This document shows positions 36,022 to 44,122 of a DNA stretch of 64,000 bases, one piece after another. Within the stretch, counting starts at the first letter, position 1. Each line of letters opens with the position of its first letter. The position numbers were made by a program, and so were the translations under genes. Under the pieces are notes generated by a model. The model saw only the letters and a list, made by a program, of their open reading frames with translations. It was not told the origin of the DNA and made no database searches. This stretch comes from Prochlorococcus sp. AG-363-A16 (lineage in GTDB: Bacteria; Cyanobacteriota; Cyanobacteriia; PCC-6307; Cyanobiaceae): the NCBI GenBank assembly GCA_003280345.1, contig QCFB01000008.1, positions 1 through 64,000 of the forward strand, given 5' to 3'.

Positions 36022-36726
36022 ATGAGTGATTGGTGGCAGTGGTCTCCTAAAAAGGAGACGGATCAACTTGGATTCGCTGTTGTAGGTATAGGACGCTTTG
36101 GTAGTGCTGTATGTAGGGAACTGATGCGTAATGGCGTTGAAGTTCTCGCGATTGATTCGTCTGAAAGAGCTATTGATGAGTTACGTCAATTAGAACCTTC
36201 AATTGAGGCAAGGGTAGTTGATTCAACTGATGAGGAATCTATGAGGGAGGCCGGTGTCCTAGATATGGGTACAGTGGTTGTTGGTATTAGTGAACCGATT
36301 GAAGCAAGTATTACTACAACGTTAATTGCTAAAGATAGTGAGGGAAGCAAGGTTCAACAGGTCATTGCTAGGGCTACTAGTGATTTGCATGAAAAAATGT
36401 TGACTCGGGTTGGGGCGGATCGAGTTGTTTTCCCATCAAGGATGCAGGGAGAGAGATTGGGCCTAGAGCTTATTCGCCCCAATTTGATTGAACGTTTGGA
36501 ATTAGATAATCAGACAGGAATTGATGAGATCAAAGTACCGGCAAGATTCGTGGGAAGGTCTCTTCGCGACCTTAACCTTCGCAAGAATTATTTGGTCAAT
36601 GTTTTGGCAGCAGGACCCACCAAGGGCCTAACTGTTAATCCTCCTGCCACTTTTGTTCTTAAAAAACATCATGTTCTTGTTGTTATGGGGTTAATGGAAG
36701 ACCTTCAGAAATTGCCTGAAAGTTGA
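36022..36726 (+). CDS. ktrA: K+ uptake regulatory subunit KtrA (RCK/TrkA)
   Basis: The cytosolic gating subunit that binds nucleotide. The Rossmann fold begins FAVVGIGRFGSAVCREL, and a C-terminal RCK_C domain ends the chain (VPARFVGRSLRDLNLR). 234 residues, ATG at 36022 with GAGG nearby. It overlaps anmK by 4 bp, likely sharing an mRNA. Cyanobacterial Ktr also needs KtrE, which is not in this window. Confidence 0.96.
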   Translation: MSDWWQWSPKKETDQLGFAVVGIGRFGSAVCRELMRNGVEVLAIDSSERAIDELRQLEPSIEARVVDSTDEESMREAGVLDMGTVVVGISEPIEASITTTLIAKDSEGSKVQQVIARATSDLHEKMLTRVGADRVVFPSRMQGERLGLELIRPNLIERLELDNQTGIDEIKVPARFVGRSLRDLNLRKNYLVNVLAAGPTKGLTVNPPATFVLKKHHVLVVMGLMEDLQKLPES

Positions 36727-37871
36727 GCAATGTAATTGTGCTGGGGCTTATGAGTGGCACCAGTGCTGACGGAGTAGACGCTGTACTTGTGCAATTCCGT
36801 GGGAACCCAAAGAGACCAAAATGGAAATTATTGAATTTAACTTCAATTTCCTATTCCGCTGGTTTGCGGGCAAAAATTATTGATGCAGGTCAAGGTTTTA
36901 AGTTCACTTGCCATGAATTGCTTGGGTTAGCAGAGGAAGTTACAGAGATTTATGCTGAAGCAGCATTAAATTGTGATCCACAAGGCAAGTCTCAAATTAT
37001 TGGTTGTCATGGTCAGACGGTTTGCCATCGGCCGCCAAAAAATAATCATTATGGTTCCACTTGGCAGCTTCTTCAGGCTCCATTGCTGGCTCAAATCGTA
37101 AATCGACCAGTCATCTATGACTTCAGATCAGCGGATCTTGCTCTTGGAGGTCAAGGAGCACCATTGGTTCCTTTGCTTGATGCCGCTTTACTGGGAAGAG
37201 TGGGTGGTTGGCGTGCCTTATTAAATCTAGGAGGTATTTCTAACTTGACTTTGATCCCACCAAGAAGTGGTCCAGATAGATATTCGTCAGTTATGGGATG
37301 GGATTGTGGCCCAGCAAACAGTCTTATAGATCTTGCAGTTGAGCAATTCACCAGTGGTGAACAAATTTTTGATCGTGATGGATTATTTGCAAAACGTGGG
37401 TCAGCTAATATTGAGATTATCAAGCATTGGTTAAAGGAGCCTTTTTTTCAAGAATTGCCACCAAAATCTACTGGCAGGGAGATATTTGGTTTGCAAGATT
37501 TAGAAAGACGAATTAAAGAGGCTTCTCCGAGCTCGAAAGAGGATTTGATTGCTACCTTAACAACCTTTACTGCCGCAATTATTGGTCAGGATTTAGATAA
37601 TTTATATGCCACACAATCGATCCGTCCTATTGAATTACTGGTTGCAGGTGGTGGCTGCCGCAATCATGTGATGTTTAGTGAAATTGTTAAAAGATGCAGA
37701 GGAATTTGTGTAAAAAATATTCAACAAATTGGCATTCAACTTGAGGCACGTGAATCTTTGGCTTTTGCCTTATTGGCTTGGTGGCACGTTCTTAAATATC
37801 CAGGCAATTCTCCTGCTATTACAGGAGCAAATAGGTCTGGTGTGCTTGGAATAAGAGTAGACCCTATTTAG
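36723..37871 (+). CDS. anmK: Anhydro-N-acetylmuramic acid kinase
   Basis: It phosphorylates anhydroMurNAc released from peptidoglycan for recycling. The N-terminus has LGLMSGTSADGVDAVLV, followed by CHGQTVCHRP, LNLGGISNLTLI and GWDCGPANSLIDLA, the ATP- and sugar-binding signatures of the family. 382 residues. The start is TTG at 36723, overlapping the ktrA stop in TTGA. The link to K+ transport genes looks positional only. nagZ at the end of this window is another cell-wall recycling gene. Confidence 0.96.
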   Translation: MSNVIVLGLMSGTSADGVDAVLVQFRGNPKRPKWKLLNLTSISYSAGLRAKIIDAGQGFKFTCHELLGLAEEVTEIYAEAALNCDPQGKSQIIGCHGQTVCHRPPKNNHYGSTWQLLQAPLLAQIVNRPVIYDFRSADLALGGQGAPLVPLLDAALLGRVGGWRALLNLGGISNLTLIPPRSGPDRYSSVMGWDCGPANSLIDLAVEQFTSGEQIFDRDGLFAKRGSANIEIIKHWLKEPFFQELPPKSTGREIFGLQDLERRIKEASPSSKEDLIATLTTFTAAIIGQDLDNLYATQSIRPIELLVAGGGCRNHVMFSEIVKRCRGICVKNIQQIGIQLEARESLAFALLAWWHVLKYPGNSPAITGANRSGVLGIRVDPI

Positions 37872-37915
37872 TTAATGATTTAAAGGAAATATGGTTAGGC
37901 TGGAAATTCAGTTGG

Positions 37916-38224
37916 CTAAGATTTTCTGTAAAGTCTTAGACGACGAGGTGCTCCTCTTAAACGCTTTGTTTCGCGGACTTCCAAAGCCGATCTAAACCCT
38001 TCAGTGCTTGCAATGGTTGAGTGAGAGTGAGGTCCAATTGTTGATAACCGAGTTTGTTCATATTGCTTGACTCCTTCTTGGATAAGAACTTTCGCCATAT
38101 TGCTAACGGTTCTTGACTCTCGTTCGGCTAAATCTGTAAGCCGGTTGCATAAATCCTCCGGCAACACGACTTGCACCCTGGGGGATTTTGGCTTTCCGTT
38201 TAATGAGTTTTGCCGGGTTGCCAC
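37916..38224 (-). CDS. Ribbon-helix-helix (CopG-like) DNA-binding protein
   Basis: 102 residues. The segment PRVQVVLPEDLCNRLTDLAE then RESRTVSNMAKVLIQEGVKQYE is a typical RHH fold of the MetJ/CopG class. No toxin partner is adjacent. A basic C-terminal tail (RGAPRRLRLYRKS) follows. GTG at 38224. Picocyanobacteria carry such proteins as free-standing genes; the regulon is unknown. Confidence 0.75.
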   Translation of the reverse strand: MATRQNSLNGKPKSPRVQVVLPEDLCNRLTDLAERESRTVSNMAKVLIQEGVKQYEQTRLSTIGPHSHSTIASTEGFRSALEVRETKRLRGAPRRLRLYRKS

Positions 38225-38432
38225 GACTCACTAAAGGTAACGCGTAATAACTAGTGTACAGTAGTATGCAAGGATAGTATCCAGCACTATGATTTCCTCA
38301 TAGTTTTAAAAGGCCTCCCTTTTCGCGGCAAACTTTAAGGTTCTTTGACGCCAACTGATTTTTTTCTGGCGTTGAGTCTTTTAGATCAAGCTTTTCGTAT
38401 TGGGTAGGTCAACTCAGCAAAAGGAGTGACTA

Positions 38433-38789
38433 ATGACTAAACCCTCCCTTCCAACAGCAACTCTTCCAAGAGGCTCGCGTTCAAAAGATTCTAAAGGTGC
38501 TTCTTCTACTCGTCGAAGGAGAGTACGCAACAAGACCAACGAAAATAGTGATGTTTTGGTTTCGGCTGTGATTAGCAGCTATTTGCTGACACATCTTCAT
38601 CATGTTCTTCAGCGCGCAGAATATGGTGCTTTTAAAGATGGGCGAACATCCCAAGCTGCCAATTTTGCTCAATTGCGTAAGGTTCTTTGCATGGATGCTC
38701 GCAGCATGAAGGATGCTTCGGCTTCTGGCATGAGAGAGGATGAATCAGAGAGGTCACATCACGCAGAATTTGAGTCAAAAGTCGCTTAG
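38433..38789 (+). CDS. Conserved small protein with basic N-terminus
   Basis: 118 residues. The first 35 are rich in Ser, Arg and Lys. The next part (VLVSAVISSYLLTHLHHVLQ) looks helical, and a later piece (ANFAQLRKVLCMDARSMKDA) is also helical. No domain is recognised. ATG at 38433 is preceded by AAGGAG, a good ribosome-binding site. It is 33 bp upstream of the next small gene. Confidence 0.65.
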   Translation: MTKPSLPTATLPRGSRSKDSKGASSTRRRRVRNKTNENSDVLVSAVISSYLLTHLHHVLQRAEYGAFKDGRTSQAANFAQLRKVLCMDARSMKDASASGMREDESERSHHAEFESKVA

Positions 38790-38822
38790 ATGAATAGTGT
38801 TGGATTAATCGATTGATTTCTT

Positions 38823-39053
38823 ATGAGCAGCAATGCTGCAGAGCTGTATAAGCGCATACAGGAGGACCCTCAGCAAACACAGGAATTATTTCGCCAAGCC
38901 CTCCAAGATCCTCAAGGTGCTTTGAGATCTATTTGTGATTTTGGAGCAAGTATTGGCCTTCCAGTTACCTCAGAAGAGGTAAAAGCATATCTATCGAGTA
39001 TGGATGAATCTGATACCAAGCAATGGCTTGTTAAAGCCCGTGGGGGCCTTTAG
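38823..39053 (+). CDS. Small protein resembling a Nif11-type leader (no core peptide)
   Basis: 76 residues with a helix (AAELYKRIQEDPQQTQELFR), then QALQDPQGALRSICDFGASI and LPVTSEEVKAYL, in an order like Nif11 leader peptides (helix, Ala/Gly-rich turn, second helix). It ends KARGGL, close to a double-glycine leader ending, but there is no core after it. The Nif11 match is by eye and could be accidental. ATG at 38823. Its end overlaps the opposite-strand small gene by 23 bp. Confidence 0.55.
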   Translation: MSSNAAELYKRIQEDPQQTQELFRQALQDPQGALRSICDFGASIGLPVTSEEVKAYLSSMDESDTKQWLVKARGGL

Positions 39054-39222
39054 ATCTTGATTGCTTTGGAGTCTTTTCGAGGCTTTGTTCCAAAATAGGC
39101 TGTTGCCCCATTTTTCGGCGATTGTATCCACCACCACCTGCCAAACTCCAAAAAAACCAATAGCTAGGAATTGCTAGGCCAGCAGCTAACACTAGGGCGG
39201 TAATTTGCTCCAGTCTTTTCAT
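39031..39222 (-). CDS. Small membrane protein, glycine-rich
   Basis: 63 residues from ATG 39222: MKRLEQITALVLAAGLAIPS then YWFFWSLAGGGGYN, a single transmembrane segment followed by a polar basic tail ending KGPHGL. A frame extends farther upstream, but that part looks non-coding and would overlap the ABC-F start. Family unknown. Confidence 0.6.
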   Translation of the reverse strand: MKRLEQITALVLAAGLAIPSYWFFWSLAGGGGYNRRKMGQQPILEQSLEKTPKQSRSKGPHGL

Positions 39223-39301
39223 GGTATTAGAGCTAGAAGGGATAATGCATTTTCTGCTTTTATAAGAAGCTAGATGAAAGTCGTTCGAGTGTTTTCCAAG
39301 A

Positions 39302-41020
39302 GTGTTACGACTTGAGCGAATTAGCAAGATCTATCCCACTGGTGAAGTCCTTAGGGATATCACCTGGGAGATAAAGGCTGGAGACCGAATAGGACTGGTT
39401 GGAGTAAATGGTGCAGGTAAATCTACCCAACTCAAAATAATCGCGGGCTTAGAAGAAGCTAGTGGTGGGAAAGTAGTTCGTCAGGGTGATCCAAGCATTG
39501 CGTTTCTCAAACAGGAATTTGAAGTTGATGGAAGGCGAACGGTTCGAGAAGAGTTATTTCAAGCTTTTTCACATGCAGCGGCTGTTTTGAATGAACAACG
39601 AGAGGTTGAGCAAGAGATGGGATCTACTCGTGCATCTAACGATGCAGATTTGTTGGATAAACTTATAAAAGATTTGGGAGATCTACAGCGTCGCTTTGAA
39701 TCATTAAATGGATATGAGTTAGAAGCCCAAATTGAGAAACTTTTACCTTCAATTGGATTTACTTCTCAAGATGCAGATCAATTAGTAGGAGATTTTTCAG
39801 GTGGTTGGCAGATGCGCATAGCTTTGGGAAAGATTCTTTTACAAAGCCCAGATCTTCTTTTATTAGACGAACCTACTAATCATTTAGACCTAGAAACAAT
39901 TCAATGGTTAGAGAATTATTTAATTGAGCAAACTTCAGCAATGGTTGTTATTAGTCATGATAGAACCTTTCTTGATAAAATATGTACACAAATTGTTAGT
40001 ACCGAGAGAGGAGTCTCACGTACTTATAATGGAAACTATACATCACATGTAGAACAGAAAAGAATTGAGCAGCAATCAATTCTCTCAGCTTTTGAACGCC
40101 AGCAAAAGGATCTTGCTAATCAGCAAGCTTATATAGACCGTTTTAGAGCTAGTGCAACAAGAAGTACTCAAGCTAAAAGTCGAGAAAAATTACTCGAAAA
40201 AGTCGATAAAATTGAAGCACCTATAGATGCAGTTAGTGGCCCAAGGTTTCAGTTTCCACCAGCCCCAAGATCAGGAAGCCAAGTTGCGAGAGTTAAAGAT
40301 TTATCGCATAACTATGGCGATAAAATAATATTTTTAGATGCAAATTTGGAGGTTGAACGAGGTAATAGAATTGCTTTTGTAGGACCAAATGGTTCTGGAA
40401 AGTCAACTTTGCTTCGATTAATTATGGGGCTAGAAGTCCCAGAAGATGGGAGCGTCTCACTTGGGCCTCATAATGTTGAAGCTAGTTATTTTGAGCAGAA
40501 CCAGGCAGAAGCCCTTGATCTTGAGAAAACTGTAATTGATACATTATTTGAGGCTGTCCCTGACTGGACTCAGACGCAAGTGCGTTCACTCTTGGGAAGC
40601 TTTTGTTTGAGTAATGACTCTGTTTTTAAAGAAGTCGGCAAACTTAGCGGAGGTGAAAAAGCTCGTCTAGCTCTTGCTTTGATGCTAGTAAAGCCTTGCA
40701 ATCTATTAGTTCTTGATGAGCCTACTAATCATTTAGATATTCCAGCAAAAGAAATGTTGGAGAATGCAATTAGAGAATACCAAGGAGCTGCTTTAATTGT
40801 TTCTCATGATCGTTACTTTATTTCACGTGTAGCCAACAGAATTGTAGAAATACGTGATGGACAGTTAATTCTCTATCGTGGAGACTATGAGTATTTTCAG
40901 GAGAAGAAGGCTGAAGAAAAGGCTCTTGCACTTAAACAAATTGAATTAGCAAAAAAAGAAGCTAAGCGCTTAGCTAAGAGAGATCACAAAAGGAAAAAGC
41001 AGTCTAGGAAAAAGGCATAA
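39302..41020 (+). CDS. ABC-F family ATPase (Uup/EttA-like)
   Basis: Two ATPase domains in one chain with no membrane part. Both Walker A loops (GVNGAGKST and GPNGSGKST), signatures (FSGGWQMR, LSGGEKARLAL) and Walker B with NHLD (LLDEPTNHLDLE and LVLDEPTNHLDIP) are intact. ABC-F proteins act on the ribosome, easing translation stalls. The C-terminal Lys/Glu/Arg-rich tail (RLAKRDHKRKKQSR) is an extension of the type seen in Uup. 572 residues, GTG at 39302. Confidence 0.95.
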   Translation: MLRLERISKIYPTGEVLRDITWEIKAGDRIGLVGVNGAGKSTQLKIIAGLEEASGGKVVRQGDPSIAFLKQEFEVDGRRTVREELFQAFSHAAAVLNEQREVEQEMGSTRASNDADLLDKLIKDLGDLQRRFESLNGYELEAQIEKLLPSIGFTSQDADQLVGDFSGGWQMRIALGKILLQSPDLLLLDEPTNHLDLETIQWLENYLIEQTSAMVVISHDRTFLDKICTQIVSTERGVSRTYNGNYTSHVEQKRIEQQSILSAFERQQKDLANQQAYIDRFRASATRSTQAKSREKLLEKVDKIEAPIDAVSGPRFQFPPAPRSGSQVARVKDLSHNYGDKIIFLDANLEVERGNRIAFVGPNGSGKSTLLRLIMGLEVPEDGSVSLGPHNVEASYFEQNQAEALDLEKTVIDTLFEAVPDWTQTQVRSLLGSFCLSNDSVFKEVGKLSGGEKARLALALMLVKPCNLLVLDEPTNHLDIPAKEMLENAIREYQGAALIVSHDRYFISRVANRIVEIRDGQLILYRGDYEYFQEKKAEEKALALKQIELAKKEAKRLAKRDHKRKKQSRKKA

Positions 41021-41138
41021 ACGAAAAAAAAAGCTTTTGTCAAAAAAACTTCACATTCCCTTAGGCAGTAAGACTCATTTCTCTTTACCAATTTTAAATA
41101 TTTGCATAGGGTATAAAGAGAAGCTATAGCCCAACAAC

Positions 41139-41303
41139 GTGATTAAGTCCTCTTCTGCTCATAGTTCAGGCGACCATAGCCAGAACCTAATGCAGGCATG
41201 GGACGCAGTTGAAACTTATTTTGAGTGCATCACAACCTGTTCAATAGATGATGGAGAATGCGTAACTCGTTGTGTTGAGCAACTCAGGGAGAATGACTCT
41301 TGA
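41139..41303 (+). CDS. Small cysteine protein with twin CX3C motifs
   Basis: 54 residues from GTG 41139. The C-terminal half has AWDAVETYFECITTCSIDD and GECVTRCVEQLR, giving CX3C-X6-CX3C. Such twin CX3C helices may form a disulfide-paired hairpin or bind metal. A shorter start at an ATG (41190) keeps all four Cys. No homologous family is named here. It lies between the ABC-F gene and the HtrA gene, 28 bp from the latter's end (opposite strand). Confidence 0.6.
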   Translation: MIKSSSAHSSGDHSQNLMQAWDAVETYFECITTCSIDDGECVTRCVEQLRENDS

Positions 41304-41331
41304 AATATTTGATATCTGAACTGGTTTTGAT

Positions 41332-42528
41332 TTAATTCTTGCGAAGGTTATTGATATCCACTGGAGTTATTTGAAACTCCAGCCTTTCTCCACTTCTAAT
41401 TACACTAAAATTTAGTGGGTTTTTTGTTCCATGCTTGTTTATAGCACTTACGACTTGTCCAGGAAGTTCTATTGGAAAATTCCCAACTGCGACTATTCGG
41501 TCATTAACCTTTAAACCTCCAAGATCTGCAGGACTTTTCGGCACTATGTATCGAATTACAGCTCCAGAAGAGGGGTAGAAATCTCCTCTTACCTGTTGAT
41601 TGGAATTAGCAGGAGCGAGGCTAACGCCAATAATTGGATGTATAGCTCGTCCATTTTGAACTAATTGCTTTGCGATGGTCCTGGCTCGGTTTATAGGGAT
41701 AGCAAATCCCAATCCTGCGCCTGGGCCTGATCTCACAAGCGTGTTAATTCCAACTACTTCTCCATCGGCATTAAGCAAAGGTCCTCCAGAATTTCCAGGA
41801 TTAATTGCGGCATCAGTTTGAATTAAATCAAGACGTTTGCCAGAGATCCCAAGTTGAGCAACATTTCTATTCAGGTTACTAATAATTCCTAGTGTCACTG
41901 TGTTCTCAAGACCAAAGGGATTACCTACAGCAATAGCCCAGTCCCCTACAGCAAGTTTGTCAGAGTTGCCCAAAGGTGCTGTTGGCCAAGGCCCTGATCC
42001 ATTCAGTTTTATAACTGCTAAATCTGTAAGTGTGTCAAGGCCTACAACTCTTCCAGGAACTCTTTTGCCATTTGACATTCCTACTATTAATTGCTCGGTT
42101 TTTTCGACTACATGTGCATTTGTTAGAACTAGTCCATCAGTTGAAAAAATAACACCACTACCTTGACCGTGTTCTATACGTGAACGAGGTGTATTAAGCC
42201 CTTCTAAGCCGAAAAAATTCCGAAAGTAGGGATCCATTAATAATCCTGGGGGAAAACTTTCATTACCTTGAGTAAAAACTCTTCTTTGTGTTTCAAGGGT
42301 GACGACTGCAGGGCCTGTTCTCGCGACAGCTTCCGCGACAAAAGACTGGCGAGAAAATTTGTTTAAAGGTGATGCAATTAGCTTTCTAGGAGGAGGGTTT
42401 GGAAGGAAAGGGAGGCAGATGCAGCCTGCTAAGCCTATAAAGCATTGAAGACACTTCTTGCGAAAGAACTTGCTTCGTCTAACTGCAGCTGCAAATGAAT
42501 GTGATTGCTCACTTAATTCATCATTCAT
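41332..42528 (-). CDS. HtrA/DegQ-type serine protease
   Basis: A periplasmic or thylakoid-lumen quality-control protease. The N-terminus has a hydrophobic anchor (CFIGLAGCICLPFLP). The catalytic triad is readable: His in TNAHVV, Asp in TDLAVIKL, Ser in GNSGGPLL. A PDZ domain occupies the last 100 residues (SSGAVIRYIVPKSPADLGGL). 398 residues is a normal single-PDZ length. ATG at 42528; another start upstream is unlikely. Confidence 0.95.
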   Translation of the reverse strand: MNDELSEQSHSFAAAVRRSKFFRKKCLQCFIGLAGCICLPFLPNPPPRKLIASPLNKFSRQSFVAEAVARTGPAVVTLETQRRVFTQGNESFPPGLLMDPYFRNFFGLEGLNTPRSRIEHGQGSGVIFSTDGLVLTNAHVVEKTEQLIVGMSNGKRVPGRVVGLDTLTDLAVIKLNGSGPWPTAPLGNSDKLAVGDWAIAVGNPFGLENTVTLGIISNLNRNVAQLGISGKRLDLIQTDAAINPGNSGGPLLNADGEVVGINTLVRSGPGAGLGFAIPINRARTIAKQLVQNGRAIHPIIGVSLAPANSNQQVRGDFYPSSGAVIRYIVPKSPADLGGLKVNDRIVAVGNFPIELPGQVVSAINKHGTKNPLNFSVIRSGERLEFQITPVDINNLRKN

Positions 42529-42605
42529 CCGGCTTGCGAGAAGAAATTGTTCTTAAGCACTTTAGAAAGTGTGGACATACAACAAATCAAGTGAAAACAA
42601 GATTC

Positions 42606-42716
42606 ATGATTTATTTAACGTGGTTTAAAGCAGCTAATGAGGCATTAGCCTTGGCTAGTATTGGGTTACATATTGCGACAGCTTCTACTGATTGTCTGCT
42701 ATTGATACAGCACTAA
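42606..42716 (+). CDS. Very short possible protein, low support
   Basis: 36 codons beginning MIYLTWFKAANEALALASIG and ending with Cys and Leu-rich residues. It has one hydrophobic helix, no clear ribosome-binding site, and no recognised family. It may be noise. It is listed because it is the cleanest frame in the gap. Confidence 0.25.
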   Translation: MIYLTWFKAANEALALASIGLHIATASTDCLLLIQH

Positions 42717-42779
42717 ATCGTAGAGATCAATTTAATTAGATTAGAAATTCGTTTAAGAAGTCGCTATCTATGCAAGGAG

Positions 42780-42793
42780 AGTTCTCTAGAACT
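42780..42793. promoter_or_regulatory. Palindrome AGTTCT-CT-AGAACT
   Basis: A perfect 6+6 inverted repeat with 2-nt spacer, extended imperfectly by GAGA and TTTCTC. It may be an operator for the gene at 42846. No known regulator site is matched. Confidence 0.3.
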
Positions 42794-42845
42794 TTCTCTT
42801 CAGATCAAAAGGTTTAGAGCTTGTTCCTTTCATTTATAAGTTGCC

Positions 42846-43121
42846 ATGTTGAACTTTCTATTCCCGCTCCTATACGGCACATTTGTAATCATTCTGCTTT
42901 GGCAAGCATTTCGCGTTATTGGTAAAGGCTTTTCAGCTGCGCAACAGCCATCTAACCTGGCTGTACAACCTAATCAGACAAATGGGGATAGGACTGGCCG
43001 ACTGACTATTCATCCTGAGCTTCTAGATCAAGAAGGTCGTATTACAGATGAAGAGTTGCTTACAGTCCGTTTTTCTGGGGATATTGACCCGCCTCAGTCA
43101 GCAGAAACCTCTGCTGAATAA
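42846..43121 (+). CDS. DUF2973 family protein
   Basis: 91 residues: an N-terminal helix in the membrane (FLFPLLYGTFVIILLWQAF) followed by a hydrophilic part with GRLTIHPELLDQEGRITDEELLTVRF, the DUF2973 signature. It is restricted to cyanobacteria to my knowledge, with unknown function. ATG at 42846. The next gene follows after 58 bp on the same strand. Confidence 0.8.
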   Translation: MLNFLFPLLYGTFVIILLWQAFRVIGKGFSAAQQPSNLAVQPNQTNGDRTGRLTIHPELLDQEGRITDEELLTVRFSGDIDPPQSAETSAE

Positions 43122-43179
43122 TTTGGTTTGGGAATTCTCAATTTTTATCACGAGAAATGGCTCTAGGGGGAGGTAACTA

Positions 43180-43563
43180 GTGGATCAAAGAACTCGCATA
43201 GTTGGGGCAGTCCTTAAGTCTGTCAAATTGCCTCCAAGGTTTCGATTGAGACTCTTGAAAGAGGACCCTGTTCGCCTTGAACTAAGTCTTACACCTGCTT
43301 ATGGGAAAGAACCTGTTCAGGTGGGATTAGTTGAGTCTCTTGATTTAGTTGCAAGAAGGGATAGAGAAGGTCGAATACCAAGAGATCTGCAAGGCACTTG
43401 GGATTGGACCGTTCGCCATGGTGAAGTTAGTACAGGTGGTTGGAACCCGTTTCTCAAGGAAGCTCTTCAAACAATGTTTGAAACTGGACTCCCAGCAATT
43501 ATTTATGAGGAGCTAACTGGAGAGGACTATCACCCTGTTGATGGAGCAAAGCACGTACGCTGA
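43180..43563 (+). CDS. Conserved cyanobacterial hypothetical protein
   Basis: 127 residues, GTG at 43180 behind GGGGGAGG. It has VGAVLKSVKLPPRFRLRLLKE, LQGTWDWTVRHGEVSTGGWN and TGLPAIIYEELTGEDYHP. No domain is named here; the even, mostly beta and alpha composition and good ribosome-binding site support a real, soluble protein. Function unknown. Confidence 0.75.
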   Translation: MDQRTRIVGAVLKSVKLPPRFRLRLLKEDPVRLELSLTPAYGKEPVQVGLVESLDLVARRDREGRIPRDLQGTWDWTVRHGEVSTGGWNPFLKEALQTMFETGLPAIIYEELTGEDYHPVDGAKHVR

Positions 43564-43671
43564 AGATCTTTGATAGTCGTGGGTTGGCTTATGTGCTTGT
43601 AGATGAAGGTATTTGTATATTCACCATGAGATCTATTGATCGCTAAACTTAATTTGTCACTGAGGGGAGGA

Positions 43672-43818
43672 ATGTCAGAAAAAAATCAGCCGCGCTTTGG
43701 TTTTGTAAATTTTGCTGAGACCTGGAATGGTCGTCTTGCAATGATAGGAATTTTGATTGGCTTAAGTACAGAACTTTTGACTGGGCAAGGAATTCTTGGG
43801 CAAATCGGTCTTGGATAA
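43672..43818 (+). CDS. hli: High-light-inducible protein (short form)
   Basis: 48 residues: MSEKNQPRFGFVNFAETWNG to MIGILIGLSTELLTGQG, matching the ExWNGRLAMIG chlorophyll-binding helix of Hli proteins, which associate with photosystem assembly intermediates. ATG at 43672 has GGGGAGG close upstream. A TTG at 43636 gives a longer frame but lacks the ribosome site. Shorter than the Hli at 10179 and without its acidic N-terminus. Confidence 0.93.
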   Translation: MSEKNQPRFGFVNFAETWNGRLAMIGILIGLSTELLTGQGILGQIGLG

Positions 43819-43945
43819 ATTTGAGTAACAACTAGATTAAGTAAATTGTTGAAAGTGATTTTTGTTTGCTTTTATTCACATGACTTATCACCTTGTCTCG
43901 TTGTTATGTATTTAAGGCAAAGTAGTTAGAGTTTAAAGAAATCTC

Positions 43946-44122
43946 TTGTCAAGGTTTTTTGCAAATAATCGACGAGATGGAGCACGCTTGATTAGTAGTG
44001 GAATTTTAATTTTCACTATTGGCATGACTTTTCTTAATCATCCATTTGGCAAGATCACAAGTGCATTAAGTCTGGTTATATGTGCTTATTGGGCATTTGC
44101 CTATAGTCGTCTTGGTCGTTGA
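43946..44122 (+). CDS. Small membrane protein before xseA
   Basis: 58 residues from TTG 43946, containing LISSGILIFTIGMTFLNHPF and ITSALSLVICAYWAFAYSRL, two hydrophobic segments. Its stop lies 8 bases inside the proposed xseA start, so translation could be coupled. Not matched to a known family. The TTG start is the only one that keeps the first basic segment. Confidence 0.5.
   Translation: MSRFFANNRRDGARLISSGILIFTIGMTFLNHPFGKITSALSLVICAYWAFAYSRLGR

Larger units (their letters stand above)
42529..42845. other. Intergenic stretch of 317 bp (HtrA gene to DUF2973 gene)
   Basis: Divergent gap upstream of both genes. It holds one weak short frame (42606-42716, 36 codons) and a 14-bp palindrome (42780-42793), AGTTCT-CT-AGAACT, which is 52 bp before the DUF2973 start. 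Otherwise nothing is recognised. Confidence 0.5.

Noticed and set aside
39223-39327. N-terminal extension of the small glycine-rich membrane protein
   Set aside because: The first 35 codons lack signal features and overlap the ABC-F gene start. ATG 39222 is better.
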